NCBI GenBank assembly: GCA_030680805.1
Contig: JAUXUK010000033.1
Span: 1 to 60,795 of the forward strand
Source of the DNA: Sulfuritalea sp.
GTDB taxonomy: Bacteria; Pseudomonadota; Gammaproteobacteria; Burkholderiales; Rhodocyclaceae
Direction: 5' to 3'
Length of the DNA: 60,795 bases
Within the stretch, counting starts at the first letter, position 1, and each line of letters begins with the position of its first letter. Positions 1-8,485 of the stretch are shown here, one piece after another. Both the position numbers and the translations under genes were made by a program. The notes below the pieces were generated by a model. That model was not told the DNA's origin. It saw nothing but the letters and a program-made list of their open reading frames with translations, and did not search any database.

Positions 1-116
1 CCCCATAGCGCTTCACTCTGCTCCACCTGCATCGCCAGATCTCCGCGGTTTCCTCCCTTGGGGCTTGTGCGACGCCTGCCTCCACCTTTGTCGGTTCCCG
101 CACGTCATCACGCTAA
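1..116. other. unassigned left-edge segment
   Basis: This stretch up to an in-frame TAA at 114-116 has no recognisable gene. A short frame runs off the left edge (reads as ...RGFLPWGLCDACLHLCRF...), but it resembles no family I know. It could be the tail of a gene outside the window or decayed DNA next to the toxin remnant. Confidence 0.3.
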
Positions 117-323
117 GGCAGGCATCCCACAACCCTTAACACTTGCGGATCGATACAGGTACGGACTGGCGCCACCCGCCTGCGCACAAAGCTACGCCGT
201 ATCGATGCCGCCGCCGGGATACGCGAGTATCTGAGCGGCGATTACCTCATGCTTTGCGCACTGACCGGGGCGACGATTTCTCTGCTGGCGATTCGCCATC
301 ACCGCCAAATTCGTTCAGTCTGA
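117..323 (+). pseudogene. RelE/ParE-type toxin remnant (C-terminal part)
   Basis: The frame from 117 to the TGA at 321-323 reads GIREYLSGDYLMLCALTG followed by LLAIRHHRQIRSV. This is the usual C-terminal core of RelE/ParE mRNA-interferase or gyrase-poison toxins (REY...GDY...LLxIRHHRQ). The N-terminal third is not recognisable, an in-frame stop lies at 114-116, and no good start codon precedes the conserved part. Only about 65 codons are open against about 95 in the family. I read it as a decayed toxin gene, with no antitoxin visible in the window. A repeat fragment of the AGTCGGCGCT family follows at about 329-357. The stretch from there to 456 contains nothing I can recognise. Confidence 0.45.
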
Positions 324-456
324 GGCGGTAACCGCCGTACCGCCAGCGCCGACTTTCGACTTATCGTTTCAGGCTCAACGACATACCTCGCTGGGCACTC
401 TGGCAATCTATCGGCGCAATTCGTGAACTCACCCGGAACCTTCGCCGCCCTTCGAT

Positions 457-825
457 TCAGCCATCGGTGTTTTCCAGCAACAAGCCCACGGCCTCTTGCA
501 GACCCGGAAGGTCATCCATCGCGGTGACATACACCACCCGCCAATCGACCGAAAAATAGGCGTGCACCGCGACATTGCGAAACCCGACAATTTCTTTCCA
601 GGGAACCTGCGGCGTTCGCGCCCAAGTCTCGGCGGACAATCGGGCAGCGGCCTCTCCAATCACCGACAATTTTTGCAGCACTGCACTTTGCAGCATCTCG
701 TTCTTCTGGAAACTGGACTCGTCACATCCGTCCAGCCAGCGCTCGACGGCGGAAATCGCTTCGTCGATATCGGCCAGGTACAGGCGCTCACTCCGTATAG
801 AGTATCCGGGCCTCCCGCAGCACAT
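457..825 (-). CDS. hepT: HepT-type HEPN toxin (DUF86)
   Basis: A 122-residue DUF86/HEPN protein. The diagnostic RNase motif R-X4-H-X-Y is present (R83, H88, Y90 from the annotated start, in FRNVAVHAY). In characterised HepT/MntA systems this motif cuts RNA, and its tyrosine is AMPylated by the partner nucleotidyltransferase. The gene follows mntA on the same strand and overlaps its end by 38 nt, which is usual for this pair. The start is uncertain: the ATG at 825 gives an N-terminus lying inside mntA, and no closer ATG exists in frame. Homology begins near SERLYLADIDEAI. Confidence is high in the family and lower in the start. Confidence 0.85.
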   Translation of the reverse strand: MCCGRPGYSIRSERLYLADIDEAISAVERWLDGCDESSFQKNEMLQSAVLQKLSVIGEAAARLSAETWARTPQVPWKEIVGFRNVAVHAYFSVDWRVVYVTAMDDLPGLQEAVGLLLENTDG

Positions 826-1087
826 CGTCGCGAATGTGACGATTTATTCCATCGCGGGTGACGAGGTCGACCGGCCGACCAAATAGCGCCGCCAGTTCAT
901 CCCGCATGCGCTGAAAAGTCACGAGGCCGATTCGAGCTTCGTGCCGGAGGTCGATCAGGACATCGACATCGCTGTCGGCCCGCTCTTCGCCCCGCGCCAG
1001 CGAACCGAAAATGGCCAGTTCCCGCACCGCGTGGGCGCGACAAAAACCGGCTAGCGCATCGGAAGAAACGGAAATCTGGGCAGGCAT
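788..1087 (-). CDS. mntA: MntA-type nucleotidyltransferase antitoxin
   Basis: A 99-residue minimal nucleotidyltransferase. The Pol-beta signature GS-X10-DXD is complete (FGSLARGEERADSDVDVLID), so the metal-binding aspartates are intact. In known pairs this enzyme AMPylates the HEPN toxin encoded downstream and so neutralises it. I start the gene at the ATG at 1087 (MPAQISV). An upstream TTG at 1117 would add ten residues with no support. It shares 38 nt with hepT, implying translational coupling. The unit probably stabilises this region or acts as a phage-defence toxin-antitoxin system, as related pairs are proposed to do. Confidence 0.88.
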   Translation of the reverse strand: MPAQISVSSDALAGFCRAHAVRELAIFGSLARGEERADSDVDVLIDLRHEARIGLVTFQRMRDELAALFGRPVDLVTRDGINRHIRDDVLREARILYTE

Positions 1088-1164
1088 GGTGAGAACTCGG
1101 ATGGCGATGCGATTCAATTTACATCAGAACCCGCCACGCCGGTAGCCCGCGGCCATCGATCCAA

Positions 1165-1413
1165 CTAGGGCGCTACCGGTTTGCCGCTGGTACTGAAGAC
1201 ACGCCTTGCCGCCGCAACCAGCGTGAATACTTCCTGGTTCGACAGGCTGGGAAACTGCTCGTGCAGCGCGCGATAGGCCAGATGCTCATGGGTCTGGCCG
1301 CCCCAGCTGTTGGCGGGGTCGAAAAAAGGCAACAGCACTTCATAGGCTTCGATAAAGATGGTCCGCAATTGCGGGTTGGCGCGACGGTCAGCGCCCGTGA
1401 CGGGATCGGTCAT
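1165..1413 (-). CDS. uncharacterised 82-residue protein
   Basis: A small protein of 82 residues with no signal peptide or membrane segment and no motif I recognise. It contains an aromatic-rich middle (EAYEVLLPFFDPANSWGG) and ends near a run of small residues. It lies 42 nt downstream of the acyl-CoA ligase on the same strand and could be the last gene of the glc operon. The composition looks coding, and the ATG at 1413 is preceded by GAAAG. I assign no function; it may be a lineage-specific accessory gene. Confidence 0.6.
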   Translation of the reverse strand: MTDPVTGADRRANPQLRTIFIEAYEVLLPFFDPANSWGGQTHEHLAYRALHEQFPSLSNQEVFTLVAAARRVFSTSGKPVAP

Positions 1414-1455
1414 GTTCTGCTTTCGGGGTCTTCGTTAATGTTCGCCATGCCCATT

Positions 1456-3135
1456 CTATACGGCGGTGCCCGCCCGCTGCCGCAGCAGGCGGCGCTGCAC
1501 CTTGCCGGTGGTGGTCATCGGCAGGGCATCGATGAACTCGATGAGTTTCGGATACTCGTAAGGCGCCAGATATTGGCGCACATGCTGCTGCAGCGACGCC
1601 TCCAGTTCGGGTGACGGCTGCTGGCCGGGCTGCAGCACGATGAAGGCCTTGACCACGGTACCGCGCACCGGGTCCGGTTCGCCGATCACCGCCGCATTGG
1701 CCACCGCCGCATGCTTGACCAGGCAATTCTCGATCTCGCCCGGGCCGATGCGATAGCCGGCGCTCTTGAACATGTCGTCGCTGCGGCCCTGGTACCAGAG
1801 CACGCCATCCTCGTCCATTTTCGCCAGATCGCCGGTGCGGCCCCAGGCAAGCGGATCATCGACCCCGCCGCCGATGAATTTTTCCGCCGTGGCCTGCGGG
1901 TTCTTCCAGTAGCCGAGCATGAACACCGGGTCCATCACGCCATCGCAACTGCGCTGCACGCAGACTTCGCCGAGTTCGCCGGGCGCCACCGGCTGGCCGG
2001 CGTCATCGAGCACGGCCAGTTGGTGGCCCGGGTAGCCGCGCCCCATGGCGCCGGGCTTGGGTGGCGTCACCGCCGCGCAGTTGCCGACGATGTAATTGAT
2101 TTCGGTCTGCCCGTACATCTCATTCACCGTCACGCCCAGCGCTTCCTGCGCCCAGTGGCACACCGCCTCACCCACGGTTTCGCCCGCGCTCATGATGCTG
2201 CGCAGGGCGAGGTCGTATTTCTCCTTCGGCTGCGGCACCGCTTTCATCATCATCTTCAGCGCCGTGGGGAAGAGGAAGGCATTGCGTATGCCATACTTTT
2301 CCATCAGCCAGAAAGCCTTCTCCGGATCGAAGCGGCCGCGATAGCCCAGCAGCGGCTGGCCGAAATTCCAGCTCGGCAGCAGGGCGTCGAACAGGCCGCC
2401 GGTCCAGGCCCAGTCGGCCGGCGACCAGAACATGTCGCCGCGCTGCGGGTAGAAGTTGTGCGAACTGACGAAGCCCGGCAAATTGCCGAGCAGACCGCGC
2501 TGCGCGATCAGCGCCCCCTTGGGGTTGCCGGTGGTGCCGCTGGTGTAGATGATCATGGCCGGATCGTCGGCCGCGGTGTCCGTCGGGCTGTAGCGCGACG
2601 AGGCCAGCGGCAGCAGCGTGTCCCACCCGCGGACCCAGGATTCGCTCGCGCCGCCGACGCCGATCACGTGCTTCAGGTCCGGCAGTTTTTCGCGCACGGC
2701 ACCGAGCTTCTCCAGCCCGCCATCGTCGATGATGGCGACCCGTACTTCCGCGTTGGACAGCCGGTACTCGAGCGCATCGGCGCCAAACAGATGCGATACC
2801 GGCACGGCAATCGCGCCCATCTGGTAACAGGCCATGTGCGCGATGCCGGTTTCGGGTCGTTGCGGCAGCATTATGGCAACGCGATCACCGGCCATGACAC
2901 CCATCGCACCCAATACGTTCGACAGGCGATTGGCGGCCTGCTGCACGTCCCAGAAGGTCCAGGCTTCGGTATGCCCCGCTTCGTCTTCGTAGTAAAGGGC
3001 GAAGCGCGTGCGGTCCTCCGCCCAGCGGCCGCAGCAGGCCTCGGCGATGTTGTAGCGCGCCGGCACCTGCCAGCGGAACGAGGCTCGCAGGGCCTGCCAG
3101 TCGCGCGCCGATGCGTCGAGCCCGAGGTGGCTCAT
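1456..3135 (-). CDS. AMP-forming acyl-CoA synthetase
   Basis: A 559-residue member of the ANL superfamily (acyl/aryl-CoA ligases), which activates a carboxylic acid to acyl-AMP and then to the CoA thioester. The phosphate loop YTSGTTGNPKG lies at about residues 197-207. The A5-like motif is MYGQTE, the A7/A8 hinge is WGRTGDL...GRSDDMFKSAGYRIGP, and the catalytic lysine is in TTGKVQRR near residue 545. Length is normal for medium-chain or acetyl-type ligases. The substrate cannot be fixed from sequence; an aliphatic or branched acid is likely. It lies downstream of glcF, separated by a palindromic repeat, so it may be co-transcribed with the glycolate genes. A role with glyoxylate metabolism is possible but unproven. 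Confidence 0.88.
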   Translation of the reverse strand: MSHLGLDASARDWQALRASFRWQVPARYNIAEACCGRWAEDRTRFALYYEDEAGHTEAWTFWDVQQAANRLSNVLGAMGVMAGDRVAIMLPQRPETGIAHMACYQMGAIAVPVSHLFGADALEYRLSNAEVRVAIIDDGGLEKLGAVREKLPDLKHVIGVGGASESWVRGWDTLLPLASSRYSPTDTAADDPAMIIYTSGTTGNPKGALIAQRGLLGNLPGFVSSHNFYPQRGDMFWSPADWAWTGGLFDALLPSWNFGQPLLGYRGRFDPEKAFWLMEKYGIRNAFLFPTALKMMMKAVPQPKEKYDLALRSIMSAGETVGEAVCHWAQEALGVTVNEMYGQTEINYIVGNCAAVTPPKPGAMGRGYPGHQLAVLDDAGQPVAPGELGEVCVQRSCDGVMDPVFMLGYWKNPQATAEKFIGGGVDDPLAWGRTGDLAKMDEDGVLWYQGRSDDMFKSAGYRIGPGEIENCLVKHAAVANAAVIGEPDPVRGTVVKAFIVLQPGQQPSPELEASLQQHVRQYLAPYEYPKLIEFIDALPMTTTGKVQRRLLRQRAGTAV

Positions 3136-3148
3136 GGAAAAATCTCTT

Positions 3149-3259
3149 CACCGCAGAGGCGCGGAGGCGCAGAGAAAGACGGCGCAGAGAAGAGCGTCGA
3201 GGGGCAATTGCTTCTGCTTTCCTCTGCGTTGTCTCTGCGCCTCTGCGCCTCTGCGGTAG
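3149..3259. repeat. GC-rich inverted repeat, family A copy 1
   Basis: An imperfect palindrome of about 110 bp. The left arm begins CACCGCAGAGGCGCGGAG and the right arm ends CTCTGCGCCTCTGCGGT, with internal tandem GAGGCGC units and a variable loop. Related copies lie at 11805-11895, 25833-25940 and 51400-51510, always between genes. It could form a long hairpin between glcF and the acyl-CoA ligase gene. Confidence 0.9.
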
Positions 3260-3291
3260 AGTTTTGCTTCATGCCTTTGGCTCCAGCATCA

Positions 3292-4533
3292 TCATGACGA
3301 CAGCCGCGCGTCGAGCATTTCTATCCAGTGCATCACCGGCACATCCGTGGCACCCTGCAGGTGCCCGACACAGCCGACGTTGGCACTGACGATTGCACTC
3401 GGACCACCCGCGGTCAGCGCCGCGATCTTGTTGTCCTGCAGGCGCTTCGAGAGCACCGGTTGCAACACCGAGTAGGTACCCGCCGAGCCGCAGCAAAGAT
3501 GCGAGTCCGCCACCGCGGTCAGCGTGTAGCCCGCCGCGCTCAACAGGGATTCGACCGTGCCGCGAATCTTGAGCCCGTGCTGCAGGCTGCAGGGGCTGTG
3601 GAATGCCAGCGCGCGCTGCGCTTCCGGCAAGGCCTTGCACGCCTGCAGCAGGGGCGCAAGGCCCGCCGCTTCCGCGGTGATGACCTCGCTGATGTCGCGC
3701 GTCGCCAGCACCACCCGCGCCGCCTTCAGCGCATAGTCGGGATCGTCCTGCAGCAGATGGGCGTATTCGAGCACGTGCGAACCGCAGCCCGAAGCCGTCA
3801 TCACCAGGCCTTCCGCGCCGGATTCGAGCAGCGGCCACCACGCATCGATGTTGCGCCGGGCGTCGTCGCGCGCACCCTCCGCGGCGTTGAGGTGTGCCCG
3901 CACCGCGCCGCAACACCCTGCACCGGACGGCTCGACCATCTCGATGCCGAGCCGATCCAGCACACGTCGGGTGGCGCCATTGATGTTCGGATACATAGAA
4001 GGCTGCACGCAGCCGGCCAGCGCGATCATCTTCCGTGCGTGACCCGCTCGTGGCGCCGGGCCGGCGGAAGACGGCGGCGGCACCTTGGCGCGCAGCACGC
4101 CCGGCAGCAGGAGCCGCACCGACTGCCCCAACTTCATCGCCGCACCGAACAGCGTGGCGCGCGGCAACAGGTTCCTCAGCGCCCCGCGCATGAAGGCATC
4201 ACTGCCGGTGCGCGGCACCTTGCTTTCCACCACCTCGCGGCCGATGTCGAGCAGGCGCGTGTACTGCACGCCCGAGGGGCAGGTGGTCTCGCAGGAACGG
4301 CAACTCAGGCAGCGATCCAGATGCAGACGGGTTTTCTCGGTAGGCTCGACGCCTTCGAGCACTTGCTTGATCAAATAAATCCGGCCGCGCGGGCCGTCGA
4401 GCTCGTCACCCAGCAACTGGTAGGTCGGGCAGGTCGCCGTGCAGAAACCGCAATGCACGCAGCGACGCAGGATCTCCTCGGCCTCGCGGCCGGCGGTCGT
4501 GTGCTTGATGAAATCGGCGAGATGGGTTTCCAT
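3292..4533 (-). CDS. glcF: glycolate oxidase iron-sulfur subunit GlcF
   Basis: A 413-residue electron-transfer subunit of glycolate dehydrogenase, which oxidises glycolate to glyoxylate at the inner membrane. Two [4Fe-4S] motifs are present near the N-terminus: C25/C28/C31/C35 (CVHCGFCTATCP) and C76/C79/C82/C86 (CLSCRSCETTCP). Two cysteine-rich CCG-type domains follow (GCVQPS...GCCGA and HSPCSLQHG...CCGSAGTY), as in GlcF and other succinate-dehydrogenase-like redox subunits. Length is normal. The ATG at 4533 follows the glcE stop by two bases, so glcE and glcF are tightly coupled. Together with glcD they form the complete three-subunit enzyme. Confidence 0.95.
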   Translation of the reverse strand: METHLADFIKHTTAGREAEEILRRCVHCGFCTATCPTYQLLGDELDGPRGRIYLIKQVLEGVEPTEKTRLHLDRCLSCRSCETTCPSGVQYTRLLDIGREVVESKVPRTGSDAFMRGALRNLLPRATLFGAAMKLGQSVRLLLPGVLRAKVPPPSSAGPAPRAGHARKMIALAGCVQPSMYPNINGATRRVLDRLGIEMVEPSGAGCCGAVRAHLNAAEGARDDARRNIDAWWPLLESGAEGLVMTASGCGSHVLEYAHLLQDDPDYALKAARVVLATRDISEVITAEAAGLAPLLQACKALPEAQRALAFHSPCSLQHGLKIRGTVESLLSAAGYTLTAVADSHLCCGSAGTYSVLQPVLSKRLQDNKIAALTAGGPSAIVSANVGCVGHLQGATDVPVMHWIEMLDARLSS

Positions 4534-4535
4534 GC

Positions 4536-5594
4536 TCAGAATTCCGGGTACAGGCGGCCGGGATTGAACACGCCATAGGGATCGAAGCTTTGCTTGAGGC
4601 GGCGATGCACGTCCATCAGCGCGGGCGACAGCGGCGCGAACACGCCGCCGGCCCGCTGTTCCCCATGGCCGCCGCGGAACAGCGTTGCGTGGCCGCCTGC
4701 CTTCGCTGCAACGTCACGCAACTGGGCAGCATCGACGGCGCCGCGCAGCCAGCGCTGCGCCCCGCCCCACTCGATCAACTGCGCGTCCGGCAGAGCCAGT
4801 GGCGGCGCCACCGAGGGCAGGGAGAGCCGCCATAGCGGAGCATCGCCGGCGAAGAAGGCCGTGGTCTGCTCGCGCAATTCAGTCCAAAAGGCCGTTGCCT
4901 CCGGCTCGGCCAAGCGCTCGCCGCCCAGACTTGCGCAGGCAGCGGTGACCGCGGCTTGCGCGCCGGACAGTCGCAGCGTCAGCACACCGTCCTGCCAGCA
5001 AGTCGCGGCCAGCGGCACCGGTTGACCGGCCCAACGGTTCATGGCGTCCAGCGCCTGGTTTTGCGGCATATCGAAACGCAGCGTGGCCTCCGCTGCCGGC
5101 AAGGGCATCACCTTGAGCGATACGTCCAGAATCAGGCCCAGGGTGCCGAGGCTGCCGGTGACCAGGCGCGAGACGTCGAAACCGGCGACGTTCTTCATCA
5201 CCTGGCCGCCGAAATTCAGTTCGCGGCCTTCGCCGTCCATCAGCTTGACGCCGAGCACGTAGTCGCGCACGCTGCCGGCAACCGCCCGGCGCGGGCCGGA
5301 CAATCCGGCGGCAACGGCGCCACCGACGGTGGCCTCGCCAAACTGCGGCGGCTCGCAGGCAAGCACTTGTCGCCGTGTCGCCAGCGCCGAGTTTATGTCG
5401 GCCAGCGGCGTGCCGCAGCGCGCGGTGATCACCAGTTCCGTCGGCTCATAGCCGACGATGCCACTGTAGCCGCGCGTATCAAGTACTTCGCCGACCAGCG
5501 GCCCGCCGTAAAAATCCTTGCTGCCGCCGCCCCGAATGCGCAGCGGCTTGCGCTCGAGAATGCGCGAACGAAACTCCTCGACACGATCGCTCAT
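4536..5594 (-). CDS. glcE: glycolate oxidase FAD-binding subunit GlcE
   Basis: A 352-residue FAD-binding (PCMH-type) protein, partner of GlcD in glycolate dehydrogenase. FAD-domain signatures are RIRGGGSKDFYGG at the N-terminus, GEATVGGAVAAGLSGPRR and VMKNVAGFDVSRLVTGSLGTLG. The C-terminus (HRRLKQSFDPYGVFNPGRLY) is typical of the family. I start the gene at the ATG at 5594 (MSDRVEEFRSR). The frame is open further upstream, but that part lies in a palindromic GC-rich repeat and is not protein-like. Length matches E. coli GlcE. It is followed immediately by glcF. Confidence 0.94.
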   Translation of the reverse strand: MSDRVEEFRSRILERKPLRIRGGGSKDFYGGPLVGEVLDTRGYSGIVGYEPTELVITARCGTPLADINSALATRRQVLACEPPQFGEATVGGAVAAGLSGPRRAVAGSVRDYVLGVKLMDGEGRELNFGGQVMKNVAGFDVSRLVTGSLGTLGLILDVSLKVMPLPAAEATLRFDMPQNQALDAMNRWAGQPVPLAATCWQDGVLTLRLSGAQAAVTAACASLGGERLAEPEATAFWTELREQTTAFFAGDAPLWRLSLPSVAPPLALPDAQLIEWGGAQRWLRGAVDAAQLRDVAAKAGGHATLFRGGHGEQRAGGVFAPLSPALMDVHRRLKQSFDPYGVFNPGRLYPEF

Positions 5595-5703
5595 TGAAGT
5601 ACCCTCCCCCCAACCCCCTGCCCAAGGCAGGGGGTGACGGCGGTTCGCCGCTGCGCGGCTCCGTATGTTGGATAGCGCCCCTTCGGGCGGCCGCGCGGGG
5701 CGC
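5595..5703. repeat. GC-rich palindromic repeat, family F copy 1
   Basis: The glcD-glcE gap holds a hairpin (ACCCCCTGCC-CAA-GGCAGGGGGT) followed by GGTTCGCCGCTGCGCGGCTCC and GCCCCTTCGGGCGGCC. The block resembles the one at 49725-49835 in motif order and wording. It is a mobile or REP-like intergenic sequence and may modulate expression between glcD and glcE. Confidence 0.7.
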
Positions 5704-7173
5704 TCACTTCGCACTCCCGGTCAGTCGATATTCGGAACAATGGCGCGGATAGGGCACCGCCTTGCCCGGATTGAGCAGCGTCATTGGATCGAACGCGGCT
5801 TTGACGGCATGGAAGGCATCGAGCTCCTCGCGGGAAAACTGCACGCACATCTGTTGCACCTTTTCGATGCCGACGCCGTGTTCGCCGGTAATGGTGCCAC
5901 CGACATCGACCGACAGTTCGAGAATTTTGGCGCCGAAAGCAATCGCGCGCTCGGTTTCGCCCGGAATGCGCGCATCGAACATGATCAGCGGATGCAGGTT
6001 GCCGTCGCCGGCATGGAACACGTTGGCGCAGCGCAGGTAATACTCCGCCGACAACTCGGCAATGCGCGTCAACACATGGGACAGATGCTTGCGCGGAATG
6101 GTGCCGTCCATGCACAGATAGTCGGGGGTAATGCGCCCCACCGCCGGAAAGGCCGCCTTGCGCCCCGCCCAGAATTTGAGTCGCTGCGCCTCGTTTTGCG
6201 AAATGCGCAACTCGCGGGCGCCACTCTGTTCCAGGAGCGTCGACATGATGGCAATTTCCTCGGCGACTTCTTCGGCCGTGCCGTCGGACTCGGCGAGCAG
6301 GATCGCGGCGGCTGTCAGATCGTAGCCGGCATGGACGAAATCCTCGACGGCAGCCGTGGCCAGCTTGTCCATCATTTCCAGGCCGGCGGGGATGATGCCG
6401 GCGCCGATGATTGCCGCCACCGCGTTGCCGGCGTCGATCACGCTGTCAAAGCTGGCCATCACCACCTGGGCAGTGCGCGGCTTGGGCGTCAACTTCACGG
6501 TGGCCTCCAGCACCACGCCGAGCATGCCCTCGGAGCCGATCATCAGGGCCAGCAGGTCGTACCCGGGTTCGTCCAGGGCGTGCGAGCCGATCTCGATGAC
6601 CTCGCCGTTCACCAGCGCCACGCGCAGTTTCAGCACGTTGTGCAAGGTCAGCCCGTACTTCAGGCAATGCACTCCGCCGGCATTCTCGGCGATGTTGCCA
6701 CCGATGGTGCAGGCAATCTGCGAACTCGGGTCCGGCGCGTAGTAGAGGCCATGCGGCGCCACCGCTTCGGAGATGGCGAGGTTGCGCACGCCGGGCTGCA
6801 CCCGCGCCAGGCGCGCCACCGGATCGATCTCCAGGATGCGCATGAACTTGGCCAGCGACAACACCACGCCCTGCGCTACCGGCGTCGCGCCTCCGGAAAG
6901 TCCGGTGCCGGCGCCGCGCGCCACCACCGGCACCTGGCGCGCATGACAGACTTTCAGCGCGGCCACGACCTGGTCGTCGTTCCGCGGCAAGACCACGGCC
7001 CAGGGCAGGCAGCGATACGCGGTGAGCCCGTCGCATTCGTAAGGCTTCAAGTCCTCGTCCTCGAACAGCAAGGCCTCGGCCGGCAGCACGCGCGCGAGGT
7101 CGGCCAGCAAGGCGGCGCGGTCAGGGTTGGCGAGGTCCGTCGCCCTATCGACCGTCTGTTCGCTTTGGCTCAT
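5704..7173 (-). CDS. glcD: glycolate oxidase FAD-linked subunit GlcD
   Basis: A 489-residue catalytic FAD subunit of glycolate dehydrogenase (FAD_binding_4 plus FAD-oxidase_C). The N-terminal FAD-binding half contains ARGAGTGLSGGA, TIGGNIAENAGG and GSEGMLGV. The C-terminal half carries NVFHAGDGNLHP and ends GEHGVGIEKV...FDPMTLLNPGKA, where the histidines are expected near the flavin and active site. Length is normal. It is the first of the glc subunits to be transcribed, overlapping the upstream truncated glycerate kinase by ATGA. D-lactate dehydrogenases are close relatives, but the adjacent glcE and glcF make glycolate the best substrate. Confidence 0.95.
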   Translation of the reverse strand: MSQSEQTVDRATDLANPDRAALLADLARVLPAEALLFEDEDLKPYECDGLTAYRCLPWAVVLPRNDDQVVAALKVCHARQVPVVARGAGTGLSGGATPVAQGVVLSLAKFMRILEIDPVARLARVQPGVRNLAISEAVAPHGLYYAPDPSSQIACTIGGNIAENAGGVHCLKYGLTLHNVLKLRVALVNGEVIEIGSHALDEPGYDLLALMIGSEGMLGVVLEATVKLTPKPRTAQVVMASFDSVIDAGNAVAAIIGAGIIPAGLEMMDKLATAAVEDFVHAGYDLTAAAILLAESDGTAEEVAEEIAIMSTLLEQSGARELRISQNEAQRLKFWAGRKAAFPAVGRITPDYLCMDGTIPRKHLSHVLTRIAELSAEYYLRCANVFHAGDGNLHPLIMFDARIPGETERAIAFGAKILELSVDVGGTITGEHGVGIEKVQQMCVQFSREELDAFHAVKAAFDPMTLLNPGKAVPYPRHCSEYRLTGSAK

Positions 7174-7583
7174 CGTTCTTTCTCCACAGGGCTTTCCGGC
7201 GCTTCGATCAGGATCGCCCTGAAGTCATTTACATTGGTGCGTGTCGGCCCGGTGACGACCAGATCGCCCAGGGCCGCGAACACGCTGTAGGCGTCATTCT
7301 CGTTCAGCCCCGCACGCAAATCAATTCCCGCGGCGGCGGCACGCGCAGGGGTATCCGGCGAAAGCAGCGCGCCGGCGTTATCTTCCGAACCGTCGATACC
7401 ATCGGTATCACAGGCGATGGCATGGATGCCGCCGCGTCCACCCAGTGCCAGCGCCAAGCCGAGCAGGAATTCGGCGTTGCGTCCGCCGCGCCCCCGGTCA
7501 CGGACGGTGACCGTGGTCTCGCCACCGGAGAGCAGCACGCAGGGCGCCGCCAGGGGTACGCCGTGCGCGGCGCTCACCGCCAC
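7170..7583 (-). pseudogene. ttuD: glycerate 2-kinase, C-terminal (MOFRL) part only
   Basis: The 137 residues match only the C-terminal MOFRL domain of glycerate 2-kinase/hydroxypyruvate reductase-type GckA/TtuD: LSGGETTVTVRDRGRGGRN, ACDTDGIDGSEDNAGA and DLVVTGPTRTNVNDFRA. A full enzyme has about 420 residues, so the N-terminal nucleotide-binding domain (about 280 residues) is gone. The break lies at the hyi stop codon. A GTG at 7577 gives a GTGA overlap with hyi, and another GTG lies at 7583. The natural order hyi-(glxR)-ttuD suggests an internal deletion. The piece may still be translated, since it overlaps glcD by ATGA, but it is unlikely to phosphorylate glycerate alone. Confidence 0.8.
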
Positions 7584-8350
7584 GGTGCCAGCCAGCCGAA
7601 GCTGTCCTCGCTGCGGCCACTCGGCTTGTATTCGCAGCCGACCCAGCCCGTATAGCCGATGCGGTCGAGATGCCGCATCAGGAAAGGGAAATTGATTTCG
7701 CCGGTGCCCGGTTCATGCCGCCCCGGATTGTCCGCCAGCTGGATGTGGCCGATCCGCGGCAGATGCTCCTGCAGGGTGCGGGCCAGATCGCCTTCCATCA
7801 CCTGGGCATGGTAGATGTCGTACTGCAGGCGCAGGTTGCCGCTGCCGACCGCGTCGATCAGCGCCAGGCCGGCGCGTGTGGTCGAAACGAAAAAGCCCGG
7901 CGTGTCGCGCGTGTTGAGCGGCTCCAGCACCAGTTCGATGCCGGCGCGCGCCGTCACTGCGGCGGCGAAGCGCAGGTTCTCGATCAGGGTTTCGCGCGCC
8001 TTGTCGTGGGCAATGTCGCCCGGCGCGATCCCCGCCAGGCAATTCAGCCGGGTGCAGCCCAGCAGTCGGGCGTAGTCGATGGCCTGCCCGACCCCGTCCT
8101 GGAATTCCGCAATGCGCCGCGGATGGCAGGCAATGCCGCGCTCCCCGCCCGCCCAATCACCCGGCGGCAGGTTGAAGAGCCCGACCTCCAACCCGGAAGT
8201 GAGCACCACCTCGGCCAGCGCGGCGCGGTCATGCTCATACGGAAAATGAAACTCGACCGCCGCGAAGCCCGCTGCCCGTGCCGCGGCGAAGCGTTCGAGA
8301 AACGGGCGCTCGGTGAACAGGAAGGAAAGATTCGCGGAAAAACGTGGCAT
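7574..8350 (-). CDS. hyi: hydroxypyruvate isomerase
   Basis: A 258-residue xylose-isomerase-like TIM-barrel protein. Family signatures are MPRFSANLSFLFTE at the N-terminus, the metal-site residues in LVLEPLNTRDTPGFF (Glu) and LQYDIYHAQVMEGD (Asp/His), HIQLADNPGRHEPGTGEINF, and the C-terminus GWVGCEYKPSG...GWLAPWR. It interconverts hydroxypyruvate and tartronate semialdehyde in glyoxylate assimilation. Length is exact for the family. It heads the minus-strand operon hyi-ttuD'-glcD-glcE-glcF. No glyoxylate carboligase (gcl) or tartronate semialdehyde reductase is in the window, so the rest of the pathway must be elsewhere or lost. Confidence 0.93.
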   Translation of the reverse strand: MPRFSANLSFLFTERPFLERFAAARAAGFAAVEFHFPYEHDRAALAEVVLTSGLEVGLFNLPPGDWAGGERGIACHPRRIAEFQDGVGQAIDYARLLGCTRLNCLAGIAPGDIAHDKARETLIENLRFAAAVTARAGIELVLEPLNTRDTPGFFVSTTRAGLALIDAVGSGNLRLQYDIYHAQVMEGDLARTLQEHLPRIGHIQLADNPGRHEPGTGEINFPFLMRHLDRIGYTGWVGCEYKPSGRSEDSFGWLAPWR

Positions 8351-8485
8351 CTGCCGATTATAGGGAAACGGCAAGCCGGCACGCATTGTTGCCAATCCTG
8401 CACCAATCAATTGTGGCCACCGGCCTTTGTCCGGGTCGATAGGGCGGTTACAGTGCGTTTGTTGTCCACCATCCGCCGCCACACA

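Noticed and set aside
1711..3297. Long plus-strand frame opposite the acyl-CoA ligase
   Set aside because: Composition is Arg/His/Ala-rich with no domain; it is a shadow of the high-GC ligase gene on the other strand.
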